Source: Acidimicrobiales bacterium (GTDB lineage Bacteria > Actinomycetota > Acidimicrobiia > Acidimicrobiales > Palsa-688). From it: a DNA stretch of 8,981 nt. A program made the position numbers and the translations under genes. The first letter of the stretch is position 1. Every line of letters begins with the position of its first letter. The DNA lies in assembly GCA_030039575.1 (NCBI GenBank), contig JASHVH010000485.1, positions 1 to 8,981 of the forward strand, written 5' to 3'. Of the stretch, positions 1-6,901 are shown piece after piece. The notes under the pieces were generated by a model. The model did not search any database. It was not told the DNA's origin and worked only from the letters and a program-made list of their open reading frames with translations.

Positions 1-561
1 TTCGACAAGATCGATTTCCTCGTGAATAATGCCGGCATCTCGATGTACCGTCCCATCGTCGACTGTAGCGAGGAGGACTGGGACACCCACGTTGACATAA
101 TGGCCAAGGGGACCTTCCTCATGATCAGGGCGGTGGCGCCAGGTATGGTGGCGCGGCACTTCGGGCGCATCGTCAACCTCGGGTCCTACGTCGCCCAGCT
201 CAACTGTACGACGAAGTACTTCGGCCCGTACTGCGCGGCGAAGTTTGCCATCGTTGGCCTGACTCAGGTGGCGGCGCAAGAACTTGCCCCGCACGTCAAC
301 GTAAATGCCGTCGGGCCGGGGGACGTCGCCACCGAAATGATGGAGCTTGAATGGGAGCAGGAAGGCGAGCGACGGGGGATCCCGGCCGCCGAGGTCAAGA
401 AACAGTACCGGGAGCGCCTCCTGCTGGGGGAGTTCGAGCAGCCGAGGGATATCGCCCACGCGATCGCCTTCTTGTGCTCGCCGTTGGCGGACCACATTAC
501 GGCGTCCCACCTGATTGTCAGCGGCGGGCTGCCCTACAAGGCGGAGGCGATAAGTGCCTAA
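1..561 (+). CDS. SDR family oxidoreductase, 5' end outside window
   Basis: Classical short-chain dehydrogenase/reductase, which would oxidise or reduce an alcohol/carbonyl substrate with NAD(P)(H) in the cytoplasm. The reading frame is open from base 1 (FDKIDFLVNNAG), so the gene begins upstream; a GTG at 22 lies inside the conserved strand and is not the start. Visible are NNAG at codons 9-12, NLGS with Ser at codon 62, and the catalytic YCAAK with Tyr at codon 77 and Lys at codon 81. A C-terminal ITASHLIVSGG stretch matches the usual dimer-interface end of the family. The Ser-Tyr spacing is 15 residues, about two more than usual. Against a family length near 250, roughly 70-80 residues, including the TGxxxGxG nucleotide loop, are missing at the window edge. 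It ends 33 bp before the binding-protein gene, so it is probably co-transcribed with it. The substrate cannot be told. Confidence 0.93.
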   Translation, partial: FDKIDFLVNNAGISMYRPIVDCSEEDWDTHVDIMAKGTFLMIRAVAPGMVARHFGRIVNLGSYVAQLNCTTKYFGPYCAAKFAIVGLTQVAAQELAPHVNVNAVGPGDVATEMMELEWEQEGERRGIPAAEVKKQYRERLLLGEFEQPRDIAHAIAFLCSPLADHITASHLIVSGGLPYKAEAISA

Positions 562-585
562 ACATCCGAACCTCGAGTGCACAAA

Positions 586-591
586 AGGAGG
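586..591 (+). promoter_or_regulatory. Shine-Dalgarno site deciding the SBP start
   Basis: AGGAGG sits 3 bases before the ATG at 595. It favours that ATG over the in-frame GTG at 577, which lies upstream of this site and would add six residues (MHKRRI). The spacing is shorter than the usual 5-9 bases. Confidence 0.6.
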
Positions 592-594
592 ATT

Positions 595-2262
595 ATGGCA
601 AAGAGAAACTGGGTGATGGCCGTAGCGGCCACGGTCGGGCTCCTGAGCGCGAGCGTGACGCCAACCGCGGCCAGCGCCACAACGAAGACTGTGGCCGCCG
701 CCGACGCCGGTGGGGTACTGACCATATCAAATGCTGAGTTCCTGTGGACGTGCGGGTTCAGCCCGTTCAACCCGTCGTCGAACTTCCTGTCGGTAGGGGC
801 CGTCTACGAACCGCTGATGTTCGTCGATACCCTCGACAACGCCAAGGTGACGCCGATGCTGGCCACCGCCTCGTCGTGGAGCGACGGCAACAAGGTCCTG
901 ACCTTCACCATACGGAAAGGGGTGACGTGGACCGACGGCCAGCCCTTCAGCGCGGCGGACGTCGCCTACACGTTCAACCTGCTCAAGAAAAACCCGGCCC
1001 TGGACCTGAACACGGTCTGGTCGGTGCTATCAAGCGTCGTCCAAAAGGGCGACGACGTCGTCATGACGTTCAAGACCGCTGCGGTGCCGTACTTCTATTA
1101 CATCGCCGACCAGGTGGGCATCGTACCTGAGCACATCTGGTCAAAAGTGGCTAACCCGGTGACCTACAAAGACGCCAACCCGATCGGTACGGGCCCTTTC
1201 ACGGTGAAAAGCTGTACGCCCCAGAACGTGACTTATGTGCGCAATGACCACTATTGGCAACCGGGCCTGCCCAAGATCTCCCAGATCGAGTACCCGGCCT
1301 TTACCTCTAACCCGCCGGCCAACACCCTGTTGTCCACCGGCGGGGCGCAGTGGGGAGGCCAGTTCATCCCCAACCTCAAGGCCGAGTACCTGTCCAAGAG
1401 CAAGGACAACCATTTCTGGTTCCCACCGGTAGTAAATGTTTCGATATTTATAAACCAGACCGTCCCACTGCTCAATAACTTGGCGGTGCGCAGGGCGATG
1501 GCGTTCGCCATCGACCGCAGCCGTGTAGCCCAAATAGGCGAGTACGGTTACGAACCCGCCGCTAACCAAGCCGGGATCATAACGCCCACGTTCCAGTCCT
1601 GGCTGAACACGTCGGCGCTGAAGAGCGCCGGGTACAGCTATGACCCCGAAAAAGCTATATCGATCCTGGAGAAAGCCGGGTTCAAGCGAGGCTCGGGCGG
1701 CGTGTTCGAATCGCCCCAAGGTAAGCCGCTCTCGTTCACGATCATCAACCAGATCGCCTACACCGATTGGGTGGCTGCCTTGCAAGTCGTCTCCCAGGAG
1801 CTTTCCGCCGTGGGTATCCAGCTGACCGTGGAAAACCTGGCCGGCACCGACTACGGTGCGAAGTTGTACGACGGCAATTACCAGCTGGCGTATGGGTACG
1901 AGGCGGGAGGCCCGACGCCGTATTACGAGTTCCGGCAATGGCTCTATGGGCCCGCCTCCGCCCCTATAGGCAAACCGGCGGCGACAAACTGGGAGCGTTA
2001 TTCGGACCCCGCCACCGACCAGCTCATCGACAGCTACGCCGAGTCCACTGATGCAGCCACCCAGCACAGGATCGTCGACCAGCTCCAAACCGTGCTCCTG
2101 GACGACGTCCCGCTGATACCCGTCACCGAGCAGGTGGACTGGGACGAGTACTCGACGTCCGAGTTCGCAGGTTGGCCGTCGGCGTCTGACCCGTACGCTC
2201 AGCCGTACGCGTACGTGTTCCCGGACTGGGAGATAGTCCTCCTGCACCTGCATTTGAAGTGA
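595..2262 (+). CDS. Family 5 ABC transporter solute-binding protein
   Basis: A 555-residue extracytoplasmic binding protein of the SBP_bac_5 (DppA/OppA/NikA-like) family, which captures peptides, opines, sugars or metal chelates for an ABC importer. The N-terminus is a signal peptide: MAKRN, a hydrophobic stretch to about residue 22, then ASA at 26-28 as a probable signal peptidase I site. The family signature runs near residues 108-130 (KGVTWTDGQPFSAADVAYTF), preceded by GAVYEPLMF near 68-76. The motif VRRAMAFAIDR lies near residue 300, and the C-terminus (FPDWEIVLLHLHLK) resembles the usual end of these proteins. The length fits the family. There is no lipobox cysteine in the signal region, which is odd for a Gram-positive binding protein. 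No permease or ATPase gene is in the window, so the partner must lie upstream or elsewhere. Tight spacing to the SDR and SnoaL-like genes suggests one operon. The ligand is not predictable. Confidence 0.93.
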   Translation: MAKRNWVMAVAATVGLLSASVTPTAASATTKTVAAADAGGVLTISNAEFLWTCGFSPFNPSSNFLSVGAVYEPLMFVDTLDNAKVTPMLATASSWSDGNKVLTFTIRKGVTWTDGQPFSAADVAYTFNLLKKNPALDLNTVWSVLSSVVQKGDDVVMTFKTAAVPYFYYIADQVGIVPEHIWSKVANPVTYKDANPIGTGPFTVKSCTPQNVTYVRNDHYWQPGLPKISQIEYPAFTSNPPANTLLSTGGAQWGGQFIPNLKAEYLSKSKDNHFWFPPVVNVSIFINQTVPLLNNLAVRRAMAFAIDRSRVAQIGEYGYEPAANQAGIITPTFQSWLNTSALKSAGYSYDPEKAISILEKAGFKRGSGGVFESPQGKPLSFTIINQIAYTDWVAALQVVSQELSAVGIQLTVENLAGTDYGAKLYDGNYQLAYGYEAGGPTPYYEFRQWLYGPASAPIGKPAATNWERYSDPATDQLIDSYAESTDAATQHRIVDQLQTVLLDDVPLIPVTEQVDWDEYSTSEFAGWPSASDPYAQPYAYVFPDWEIVLLHLHLK

Positions 2263-2281
2263 AAACTTAGGTCCCAGCGTT

Positions 2282-2288
2282 GAGGAGG
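2282..2288 (+). promoter_or_regulatory. Shine-Dalgarno site for the SnoaL-like gene
   Basis: GAGGAGG is placed 4 bases before ATG 2293 and 10 bases before the alternative in-frame ATG 2299. Either start is usable, and the products differ by two residues. Confidence 0.55.
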
Positions 2289-2292
2289 AACA

Positions 2293-2643
2293 ATGAGCAT
2301 GACTCCCGAGGAGGCCGTACGCAGGTTCTTTGACTGCTACACCGACGGCCGGCCCCAGGACTTCGATGAGGTCGTCGCGCCTGACTACATTGACTATGGC
2401 CATACTCCGCCGGGGCGAGGGCCAAGCGGTGCCCGCGACGACTACGACAACGCGGTCAAGCTGGCCGGCGGGCTGGTCCGCTACACGATTGACGCCCTGG
2501 TCGTCGACGATGACATGGTGGCGGCGGCGTGGACCGGTGTACTGCCCAATCGTAAAGAGATGAGAGGCCTGAGCCTCTACCGGGCTTCCGGCGGTCTAAT
2601 TCGTTCGACTCGGCACGCCTTGATAGGAGACTTGCCGTTGTGA
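2293..2643 (+). CDS. SnoaL-like / NTF2-fold small protein
   Basis: A 116-residue protein resembling the SnoaL-like branch of the NTF2 superfamily, whose cone-shaped fold serves as a cyclase, isomerase or hydrolase or simply binds ligands. The N-terminal helix (PEEAVRRFFDCYTDGRPQDF, 5-24) and VAPDYIDYG (28-36) match the family opening. A strand pair around 64-82 (YTIDALVVDDDMVAAAWTG) and RGLSLYRASGGLI (91-103) match the later sheet. The loop between the two strands, where many homologues carry a GTHxGxF-type stretch, is very short here, so the protein is below the common 125-140 residues. It starts 30 bp after the binding-protein stop with a strong ribosome site, so it is likely translated from the same message and may act on the imported compound or its product. 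The family call is moderately firm; no reaction can be assigned. Confidence 0.8.
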   Translation: MSMTPEEAVRRFFDCYTDGRPQDFDEVVAPDYIDYGHTPPGRGPSGARDDYDNAVKLAGGLVRYTIDALVVDDDMVAAAWTGVLPNRKEMRGLSLYRASGGLIRSTRHALIGDLPL

Positions 2644-2689
2644 GGGCCCTGACTCGGGGTTCGGCAGTCGGGAGTCGCGTCCGAGAGGG

Positions 2690-2712
2690 GATAGGCGGAC
2701 GGGCCGCCTGTC
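2690..2712 (+). terminator. Hairpin, probable end of the left operon
   Basis: A 9-bp stem (AGGCGG/CCGCCT core, extended by one G-T pair, A-T and G-C) closes a 5-base ACGGG loop, 47 bases after the SnoaL-like stop. It is followed by A and a run of C rather than T, so it is not a textbook intrinsic terminator. In high-GC actinobacteria such T-less hairpins often sit at operon ends. Confidence 0.5.
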
Positions 2713-2796
2713 ACCCCCCCACACGAGCGTGAAGGGGCCGAGCCGGGACTAGGGGTTTCCTAGATTCCATCGCCGCCGCTGGCCTTGAAAATGGTG

Positions 2797-2818
2797 AAGG
2801 AGGCACTAAGACAGGAGG
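2797..2818 (+). promoter_or_regulatory. Two tandem Shine-Dalgarno-like sites before the epimerase gene
   Basis: AAGGAGG at 2797-2803 and AGGAGG at 2813-2818 precede ATG 2828. The second is 9 bases from the start and is the likely working site. The first has no start codon at proper distance. The 184-base gap from the preceding gene otherwise holds the hairpin at 2690-2712, a C run, and a small CTAGG-N5-CCTAG dyad at 2749-2763. No convincing paired -35/-10 was found. Confidence 0.5.
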
Positions 2819-2827
2819 ACATCGGCT

Positions 2828-3709
2828 ATGAAAGTCGCACTAACCGGCGGAACAGGTTTCATCGGGTCCCACGTTCTAACCCAGCTGCAAGACCACGGTC
2901 ACGAGGTGACTGCACTTGTCCGTGACGATGGACAGGCCGACATTGTTGCAGGTCGTGGCGCCACCCCGAGCGTGGTGGACCTCTACGACCGGCCGGCGGT
3001 GGTGGGGGTGTTCAGTAGTGCAGACGGGGCCGTACACACGGCCAGCCCCGGCGACGCCACCAGTGCCGACTTGGACAACGCGGTCGTTGACGCCGCCATT
3101 GGCGCCTTTGCCGGCACGGGCAAGCCCTTCATCGAGATCAGCGGCCTGTGGGTCTATGGATCTAACCCGTCGATCACCGAGGAGTCGCCCTTCGATGCGC
3201 CTCCACTGGTGGCGTGGAAGGAGCCTATAGAACGTCGGGTACTGGGCGAGGCAGGGATGAGGGGGGTGGTGATCGTGTCCGGCACTGCCTATGGTGACGG
3301 CGGGGGAGCCATCCCCGGGGTCCTTCTCAGCTCACCCCGGGACGATGCCGGCAACTTGATAACGCTGGGCACGGGGCAACAGCATTGGGCCACAGTGCAC
3401 GCCGCCGACCTGGCCGACTTCTTCCGGCGCGTCCTGGAAGATGACGCCGCTCGCGGCTACTACGTGATCAGCGACGGGTTGCGACCTACGGCGGCCGAGC
3501 TGACCGAGGCAGCCGCGGTGGCCGTGGGCGCCCCCGGGGCCGTGCTCGGTTCCGATGCCGAGGCTCGGGCACGGTTAGGCGATCTTTTCGCTGAGGTCCT
3601 ACTGCTCGACCAGGGTGCCCAATCGGCCAAAGCCAGGACCGAGCTCGGCTGGCGCCCGACCCACCCATCACTTGTCGAGGAGTTCCGCCAGGGGAGTTAC
3701 CGCAAATAA
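2828..3709 (+). CDS. NAD(P)-dependent epimerase/dehydratase-like protein (atypical SDR)
   Basis: A 293-residue Rossmann protein of the extended/atypical SDR group, which normally acts on nucleotide sugars or carbonyl compounds with bound NAD(P). The dinucleotide loop is TGGTGFIG at residues 6-13. Further family marks are the ISGLWVYG strand (104-111), Lys131 followed by Glu135, HWATVHAADLADF (186-198) and a C-terminal LGWRPTHPSLVEEF (273-286). The position four residues before Lys131, normally the catalytic Tyr of YxxxK, is Leu127 (LVAWK). This places it with atypical members that may bind a cofactor without standard dehydrogenase chemistry, or that use another residue. It appears to be a single gene: the upstream hairpin separates it from the left operon, and it converges on the regulator with an 82-base gap. 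The substrate is unknown. Confidence 0.9.
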   Translation: MKVALTGGTGFIGSHVLTQLQDHGHEVTALVRDDGQADIVAGRGATPSVVDLYDRPAVVGVFSSADGAVHTASPGDATSADLDNAVVDAAIGAFAGTGKPFIEISGLWVYGSNPSITEESPFDAPPLVAWKEPIERRVLGEAGMRGVVIVSGTAYGDGGGAIPGVLLSSPRDDAGNLITLGTGQQHWATVHAADLADFFRRVLEDDAARGYYVISDGLRPTAAELTEAAAVAVGAPGAVLGSDAEARARLGDLFAEVLLLDQGAQSAKARTELGWRPTHPSLVEEFRQGSYRK

Positions 3710-3791
3710 CTCGCGCTTGATTGACGCGGGCTTTCGAGGCTTGTGCCCGTTGCTGGGCGGCCGGCCTGCTATTCCCCGATGGCCTCCGAAG
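3710..3791. other. Convergent intergenic gap with weak hairpins
   Basis: The gap between the convergent epimerase and regulator genes holds CGGGC (3727-3731) facing GCCCG (3745-3749) and an 8-base GGCCGGCC palindrome (3759-3766). These could form a shared bidirectional terminator, but the stems are short and no T run follows. Confidence 0.25.
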
Positions 3792-6581
3792 TCAGCCCCT
3801 CTTGCTACTTTCTGTCGAAGCCGGGGTCGATTGGAGAACTCGGCGCGCCAATTCGGTCCGGGACCTGACCCCGAGCTTGCGGAAGACCTTGTGGAGGTGG
3901 TACTCCACGGTCGCCGGGCTGATGAACATCTGGGCGGCGATGTCTTGATTGGTGGCGCCCTGCGCGGCGAGTTCGGAAATCCGTGCCTCCTGCGGCGTCA
4001 GGTCGTATTGAGCCTCGACCATCCGTTTGCGAGCTTTCTCTCCCGTGGCCCGCAATTCGGCTGCGGCGCGCCGTGCGAACCCCTCCATGCCGAAATCGGA
4101 GAAGAGCTCATGGGCGGTTCGCAACTGCTCGCGTGCATCGCGTTTCCGTTGCTCGCGCCTGAGCCATTCCCCGTAGAGAAGCCTGGTGCGGGCGAGGTCG
4201 AGCCTTAATGTTGTCGGGAGAAGCCGTTCGATAGCTTCTCGGTACAGCGCCTCGGCTGCCTCGCCGTGCGAGAGCATGGCGCGACACCTTGACTGAACGG
4301 CAAGGCCCCAGTTCGTCCCGCTCGCGTCAGTGCTCTGCGCCAAACGTTCTACTGCAGGCCCTGCCTCAACTTCGTTCCCGGTGCGGCTGGCCGCCTCGAC
4401 CAGTTCGACCGTAGCCCACCCTGAATACCACAGCTCGTTAGGGTCTTCGAGCGCCTCCCGGGCGGCGGCAAGTGCGCCTTCGTACTGCCCGAGCCCGTTG
4501 CGGAGGGCGGCGGTGGCCCACAGCGTAACGGTCAGCGCCATTCCCTCCCCTCTGGCCAAAGAATCCTTGGTGCTTGCCTCAATTAGCTCAAGCGCCTCGA
4601 CCTCGCGGCCACGGAAGGCTGCCACGGCTAGTGCCGCGTAGGCCGGGTGTTTGTTGTCGGATGCGTCCGTGGCCGCCTGTACCTCATCGACCAAAAGAGC
4701 GGCCTCAGCCAAGTCTCCTGCGAAGAGGCGCACTCCCGCGCGGGTGCTCAGAGTCAGGGGCAAAACCGTGAGCGCACCCAGGTCGCGGGCAACCTCGACC
4801 TGACGAGAGGTAAGCACATCCCAGCTGTCGTAGTCCCAGACGTAACCGGCTGCTCGGCCGGCCAACCACGACCACTGCAGCCGCTCCTCGACGCCTACGG
4901 CGTCGCTGCAGAACGGGCTCATTGCTTGCTTCAAGACGGAGGTCCCAGCCTCGAGCTCACCGGTAATCAGCAGGGCGAGGCCCTCGAGCAAGAGATCTGA
5001 TGCCGGGGCCGGCCCATCAACATGGGGCGCCGCGAGTGCCGCCCTGGCCACCTCCGCAGCGCTGGCATCGACAGCCAGTCGGCCCGCGAACAGTGCAGCG
5101 GTCAACGCGTCGAGATAGGTCTCACGCGCCCGCTTCACGTCGACTCGCTCGAGGCGGGTGGCGGCCTTCAGCATGAGAGGGGCAGCGTCGCTTCCTCGGT
5201 TCATTGCGAACGCCACTTGACCCCGAAGTACGTCCAACTGTGCCCGTTGTATGTCGTCCAGCGGGCCGCGCTGAGCCATGGCAGCCAGTCCCAACGCTGA
5301 ACCCAAAGCACCCGCCAGCCGCTTCGCGCCGGCGGCGCTTAGAGCCCGGCGGGCTCGACGAGCCGGGTCGATGGTCAAGGCCGCCGACCGCTCCAAGAAC
5401 GCCGCGGCCGCCGCAAAGCCACCCCGCGCCTGGGCCCGCCCTGCCGAGATCTCCAGCTCTTCGGCTACGTCCTCGTTGGGCCGGAGAGTGGCCAGTGCAC
5501 GGTGCCACGCCCGGCGGTCCGGGTCGACCACGCTGTCAGTGGCTTCCGCCAGGGCAAGGTGCACTTCTCGCCGGTCCTTCGGCGACGCTGTGCCGTAGAC
5601 AGCGGACCTCACCAGCGGATGACGGAACACGACACGTTCGCCGAAGTCGACTAGCCCTTCGGCCTCTACAGCCTCGGCGGCCTCCTGGGAGATGCCGAGC
5701 CTTTCAGAGGCGCGCCATAGGATCTGAGGGTCTCCCGTTGGGTCAGCGGCGGCAACCAGCAAGAGCCGCCTGGGGCCCGGGCCGAGCTTGGCTAGTCGCC
5801 GGCGGAAACTCTCCTCGATGCGGCCGGCCAACGGGACCGAAACCGGCAATCCAAACCCACCTGCCAGCTGGGGGGGCGTCAAACCTCGCGGGAATTCGAG
5901 CAACGCCAGCGGGTTGCCATGCGTCTCGGCCACGAGACGGTCCACGACGCGATCATCGAGGCGGTCAGGGAGGACCGTGGCCAACAATGCCCGGGCATCT
6001 TTGTCGCCGAGACCAAAGACCGTCAGCTCCGGGAGCCCTTGGACGGCCTCCGTCAGCGTCCGTGCTCCGAATATGACGGCCACACGTTCGTTTGCGAGGC
6101 GACGGGCGGCGAACGCAATGGCCTGCGCGGACGATGTGTCGAGCCACTGTGCGTCATCGACTACGCACAGGAGCGGTCGCCTAGAACCCAATTCCGACAA
6201 TAGGCTGAGAACGGCCAACCCGACGAGCAGTCGGTCAGGCGCGCCTCCTTCGCGCCTCCCGTCTACCACGGCCAGGGCGTCGCGCTGCGGCCCCGGGAGT
6301 TGCTCGACCGCACCTGCCCCGGCGCGAGACAGTTGCAGCAATGCGGCATAGGGGAGTTCCATTTCCGCCTCATTGCCCACGGTACGGAACACCTGGAATT
6401 CGCCGGCCGACGAGATGGCGTACTCGAGGAGGGCGGTCTTGCCAATGCCGGGCTCGCCGTGCACGACGAGCGCGCCACCATCGCCCCTGGCTGCCCCGGC
6501 GAGGAGCGCATCAAGGGCATCGCACTCGCGTCGCCGGCCGAGCAGCAACTCCGGGACCTCCTGACTTGTGGCGACCCTCAT
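3792..6581 (-). CDS. LAL-type LuxR family transcriptional regulator with AAA ATPase domain
   Basis: A 929-residue cytoplasmic transcription factor of the large ATP-binding LuxR (LAL/MalT-like) class, a STAND-type switch in which ligand and ATP drive DNA binding. Walker A is GEPGIGKT at 42-49 and Walker B is LLCVVDDAQWLD at 137-148. A long Ala/Leu/Arg-rich helical middle, probably TPR-like, follows. The C-terminal helix-turn-helix occupies about 861-916 (opening LTPQEA, then ATNQDIAAQMFISPATVEYH). ATG 6581 was chosen because it puts the LLGRRRE domain opening 12 residues from the start, as is usual, and because the upstream extension has low-GC third positions unlike the gene. Alternative in-frame starts are ATG 6713 (973 residues) and GTG 6635. 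No ribosome site precedes any of them, so translation may be leaderless or coupled to the small frame upstream. The divergent position suggests control of the neighbouring redox pair and of itself. The ligand is unknown. Confidence 0.93.
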   Translation of the reverse strand: MRVATSQEVPELLLGRRRECDALDALLAGAARGDGGALVVHGEPGIGKTALLEYAISSAGEFQVFRTVGNEAEMELPYAALLQLSRAGAGAVEQLPGPQRDALAVVDGRREGGAPDRLLVGLAVLSLLSELGSRRPLLCVVDDAQWLDTSSAQAIAFAARRLANERVAVIFGARTLTEAVQGLPELTVFGLGDKDARALLATVLPDRLDDRVVDRLVAETHGNPLALLEFPRGLTPPQLAGGFGLPVSVPLAGRIEESFRRRLAKLGPGPRRLLLVAAADPTGDPQILWRASERLGISQEAAEAVEAEGLVDFGERVVFRHPLVRSAVYGTASPKDRREVHLALAEATDSVVDPDRRAWHRALATLRPNEDVAEELEISAGRAQARGGFAAAAAFLERSAALTIDPARRARRALSAAGAKRLAGALGSALGLAAMAQRGPLDDIQRAQLDVLRGQVAFAMNRGSDAAPLMLKAATRLERVDVKRARETYLDALTAALFAGRLAVDASAAEVARAALAAPHVDGPAPASDLLLEGLALLITGELEAGTSVLKQAMSPFCSDAVGVEERLQWSWLAGRAAGYVWDYDSWDVLTSRQVEVARDLGALTVLPLTLSTRAGVRLFAGDLAEAALLVDEVQAATDASDNKHPAYAALAVAAFRGREVEALELIEASTKDSLARGEGMALTVTLWATAALRNGLGQYEGALAAAREALEDPNELWYSGWATVELVEAASRTGNEVEAGPAVERLAQSTDASGTNWGLAVQSRCRAMLSHGEAAEALYREAIERLLPTTLRLDLARTRLLYGEWLRREQRKRDAREQLRTAHELFSDFGMEGFARRAAAELRATGEKARKRMVEAQYDLTPQEARISELAAQGATNQDIAAQMFISPATVEYHLHKVFRKLGVRSRTELARRVLQSTPASTESSKRG

Positions 6582-6748
6582 ACTAGGCTGACCGGTCGCC
6601 GAACTCGACCCTCGCGCTCCCGGAAGAGCGCGCACGACGCGAAATAGGCCTGGTCCCGTTTTATCCTGGTCGCCTGGACAAGATTGACGTGAGCACCGTC
6701 CAGCAATGTCCATGCCCGGGCGGCTAAAGCCACAGGAACGTTAGCCAT
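6578..6748 (-). CDS. Possible 56-residue leader or small ORF coupled to the LuxR gene
   Basis: An open frame begins at ATG 6748 (MANVPVALAARAWTLL...) and runs 56 codons to a TGA whose bases overlap the regulator's preferred ATG as ATGA (6578-6581), the classic translational-coupling junction. No family is recognised; the product is rich in Arg and hydrophobic residues, with one Cys and one Trp. No Shine-Dalgarno sequence is seen, but a TATCTT hexamer 11 bases upstream of the ATG would give an almost leaderless transcript. Third-position GC is only moderate, lower than in neighbouring genes, so chance is a real alternative. If the regulator truly starts at 6713 in the other frame, this frame is spurious. 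Confidence 0.3.
   Translation of the reverse strand: MANVPVALAARAWTLLDGAHVNLVQATRIKRDQAYFASCALFREREGRVRRPVSLV
6722..6746. promoter_or_regulatory. GGCTAA-N13-TTAGCC inverted repeat
   Basis: GGCTAA at 6722-6727 and TTAGCC at 6741-6746 form perfect 6-base arms with a 13-base spacer. The left half also forms a tighter GGCT-AA-AGCC dyad (6722-6731), so two alternative pairings share one arm. On the minus-strand message the outer stem begins at the G of the small frame's ATG. It could be an operator or an RNA hairpin masking that start. Confidence 0.35.
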
Positions 6749-6759
6749 AAAAGGCGCCT

Positions 6760-6765
6760 AAGATA
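6760..6765 (-). promoter_or_regulatory. Candidate -10 box for the regulator side
   Basis: On the minus strand this reads TATCTT, matching TANNNT. Transcription would start within the 8-base palindrome AGGCGCCT (6752-6759), a few bases before ATG 6748. No good -35 hexamer lies 16-18 bases upstream. Confidence 0.3.
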
Positions 6766-6781
6766 GGCAGAGAAAAGATCG

Positions 6782-6799
6782 CAAATCATCGCTCATTTG
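6782..6799. promoter_or_regulatory. CAAAT-N8-ATTTG dyad, candidate operator
   Basis: A perfect 5-base inverted repeat with an 8-base spacer makes an 18-bp symmetric site in the AT-richer centre of the divergent intergenic region, between the two candidate -10 boxes. The size suits a dimeric helix-turn-helix protein. Short arms mean chance is possible. Confidence 0.35.
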
Positions 6800-6839
6800 G
6801 TTCTACGCGTCGGGGGAAGATTTGTACTGCTCGTACGTT

Positions 6840-6845
6840 GATAAT
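6840..6845 (+). promoter_or_regulatory. Candidate -10 box for the flavoprotein-LUD pair
   Basis: GATAAT is one mismatch from the TATAAT consensus and would give a leader of about 50 bases before GTG 6902. The only -35-like hexamer, TTGTAC at 6822-6827, is 12 bases away and therefore too close, so an activator-dependent promoter would fit better than a constitutive one. Confidence 0.35.
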
Positions 6846-6901
6846 GCCGTGTCCGGGATCGAAGGGTGCTCTGGCGCCGTCACACCCGTGAAAGTGGCAC
6901 T

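Noticed and set aside
1141..2403. 420-codon open frame on the minus strand
   Set aside because: It lies antisense to most of the binding-protein gene, which has clear family motifs and a ribosome site. The antisense product is Arg/Val/Gly-rich with no recognisable domain, as expected of a shadow frame in GC-rich DNA.
2749..2763. CTAGG-N5-CCTAG dyad as an operator
   Set aside because: The arms are only five bases, it is a single copy, and no promoter hexamers are clearly associated.
3615..4208. 197-codon plus-strand frame across the convergent junction
   Set aside because: It overlaps the conserved ends of both the epimerase and the regulator's helix-turn-helix, both of which are strongly supported.
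5204..6076. 290-codon open frame on the plus strand
   Set aside because: It is antisense to the ATPase part of the LuxR regulator and Pro/Arg-rich, without motifs.
6582..6713. 44-residue N-terminal extension of the LuxR regulator from ATG 6713
   Set aside because: Its third codon positions are unusually AT-rich, it has no domain features, and it has no ribosome site; ATG 6581 better fits the family. The rejection is provisional.
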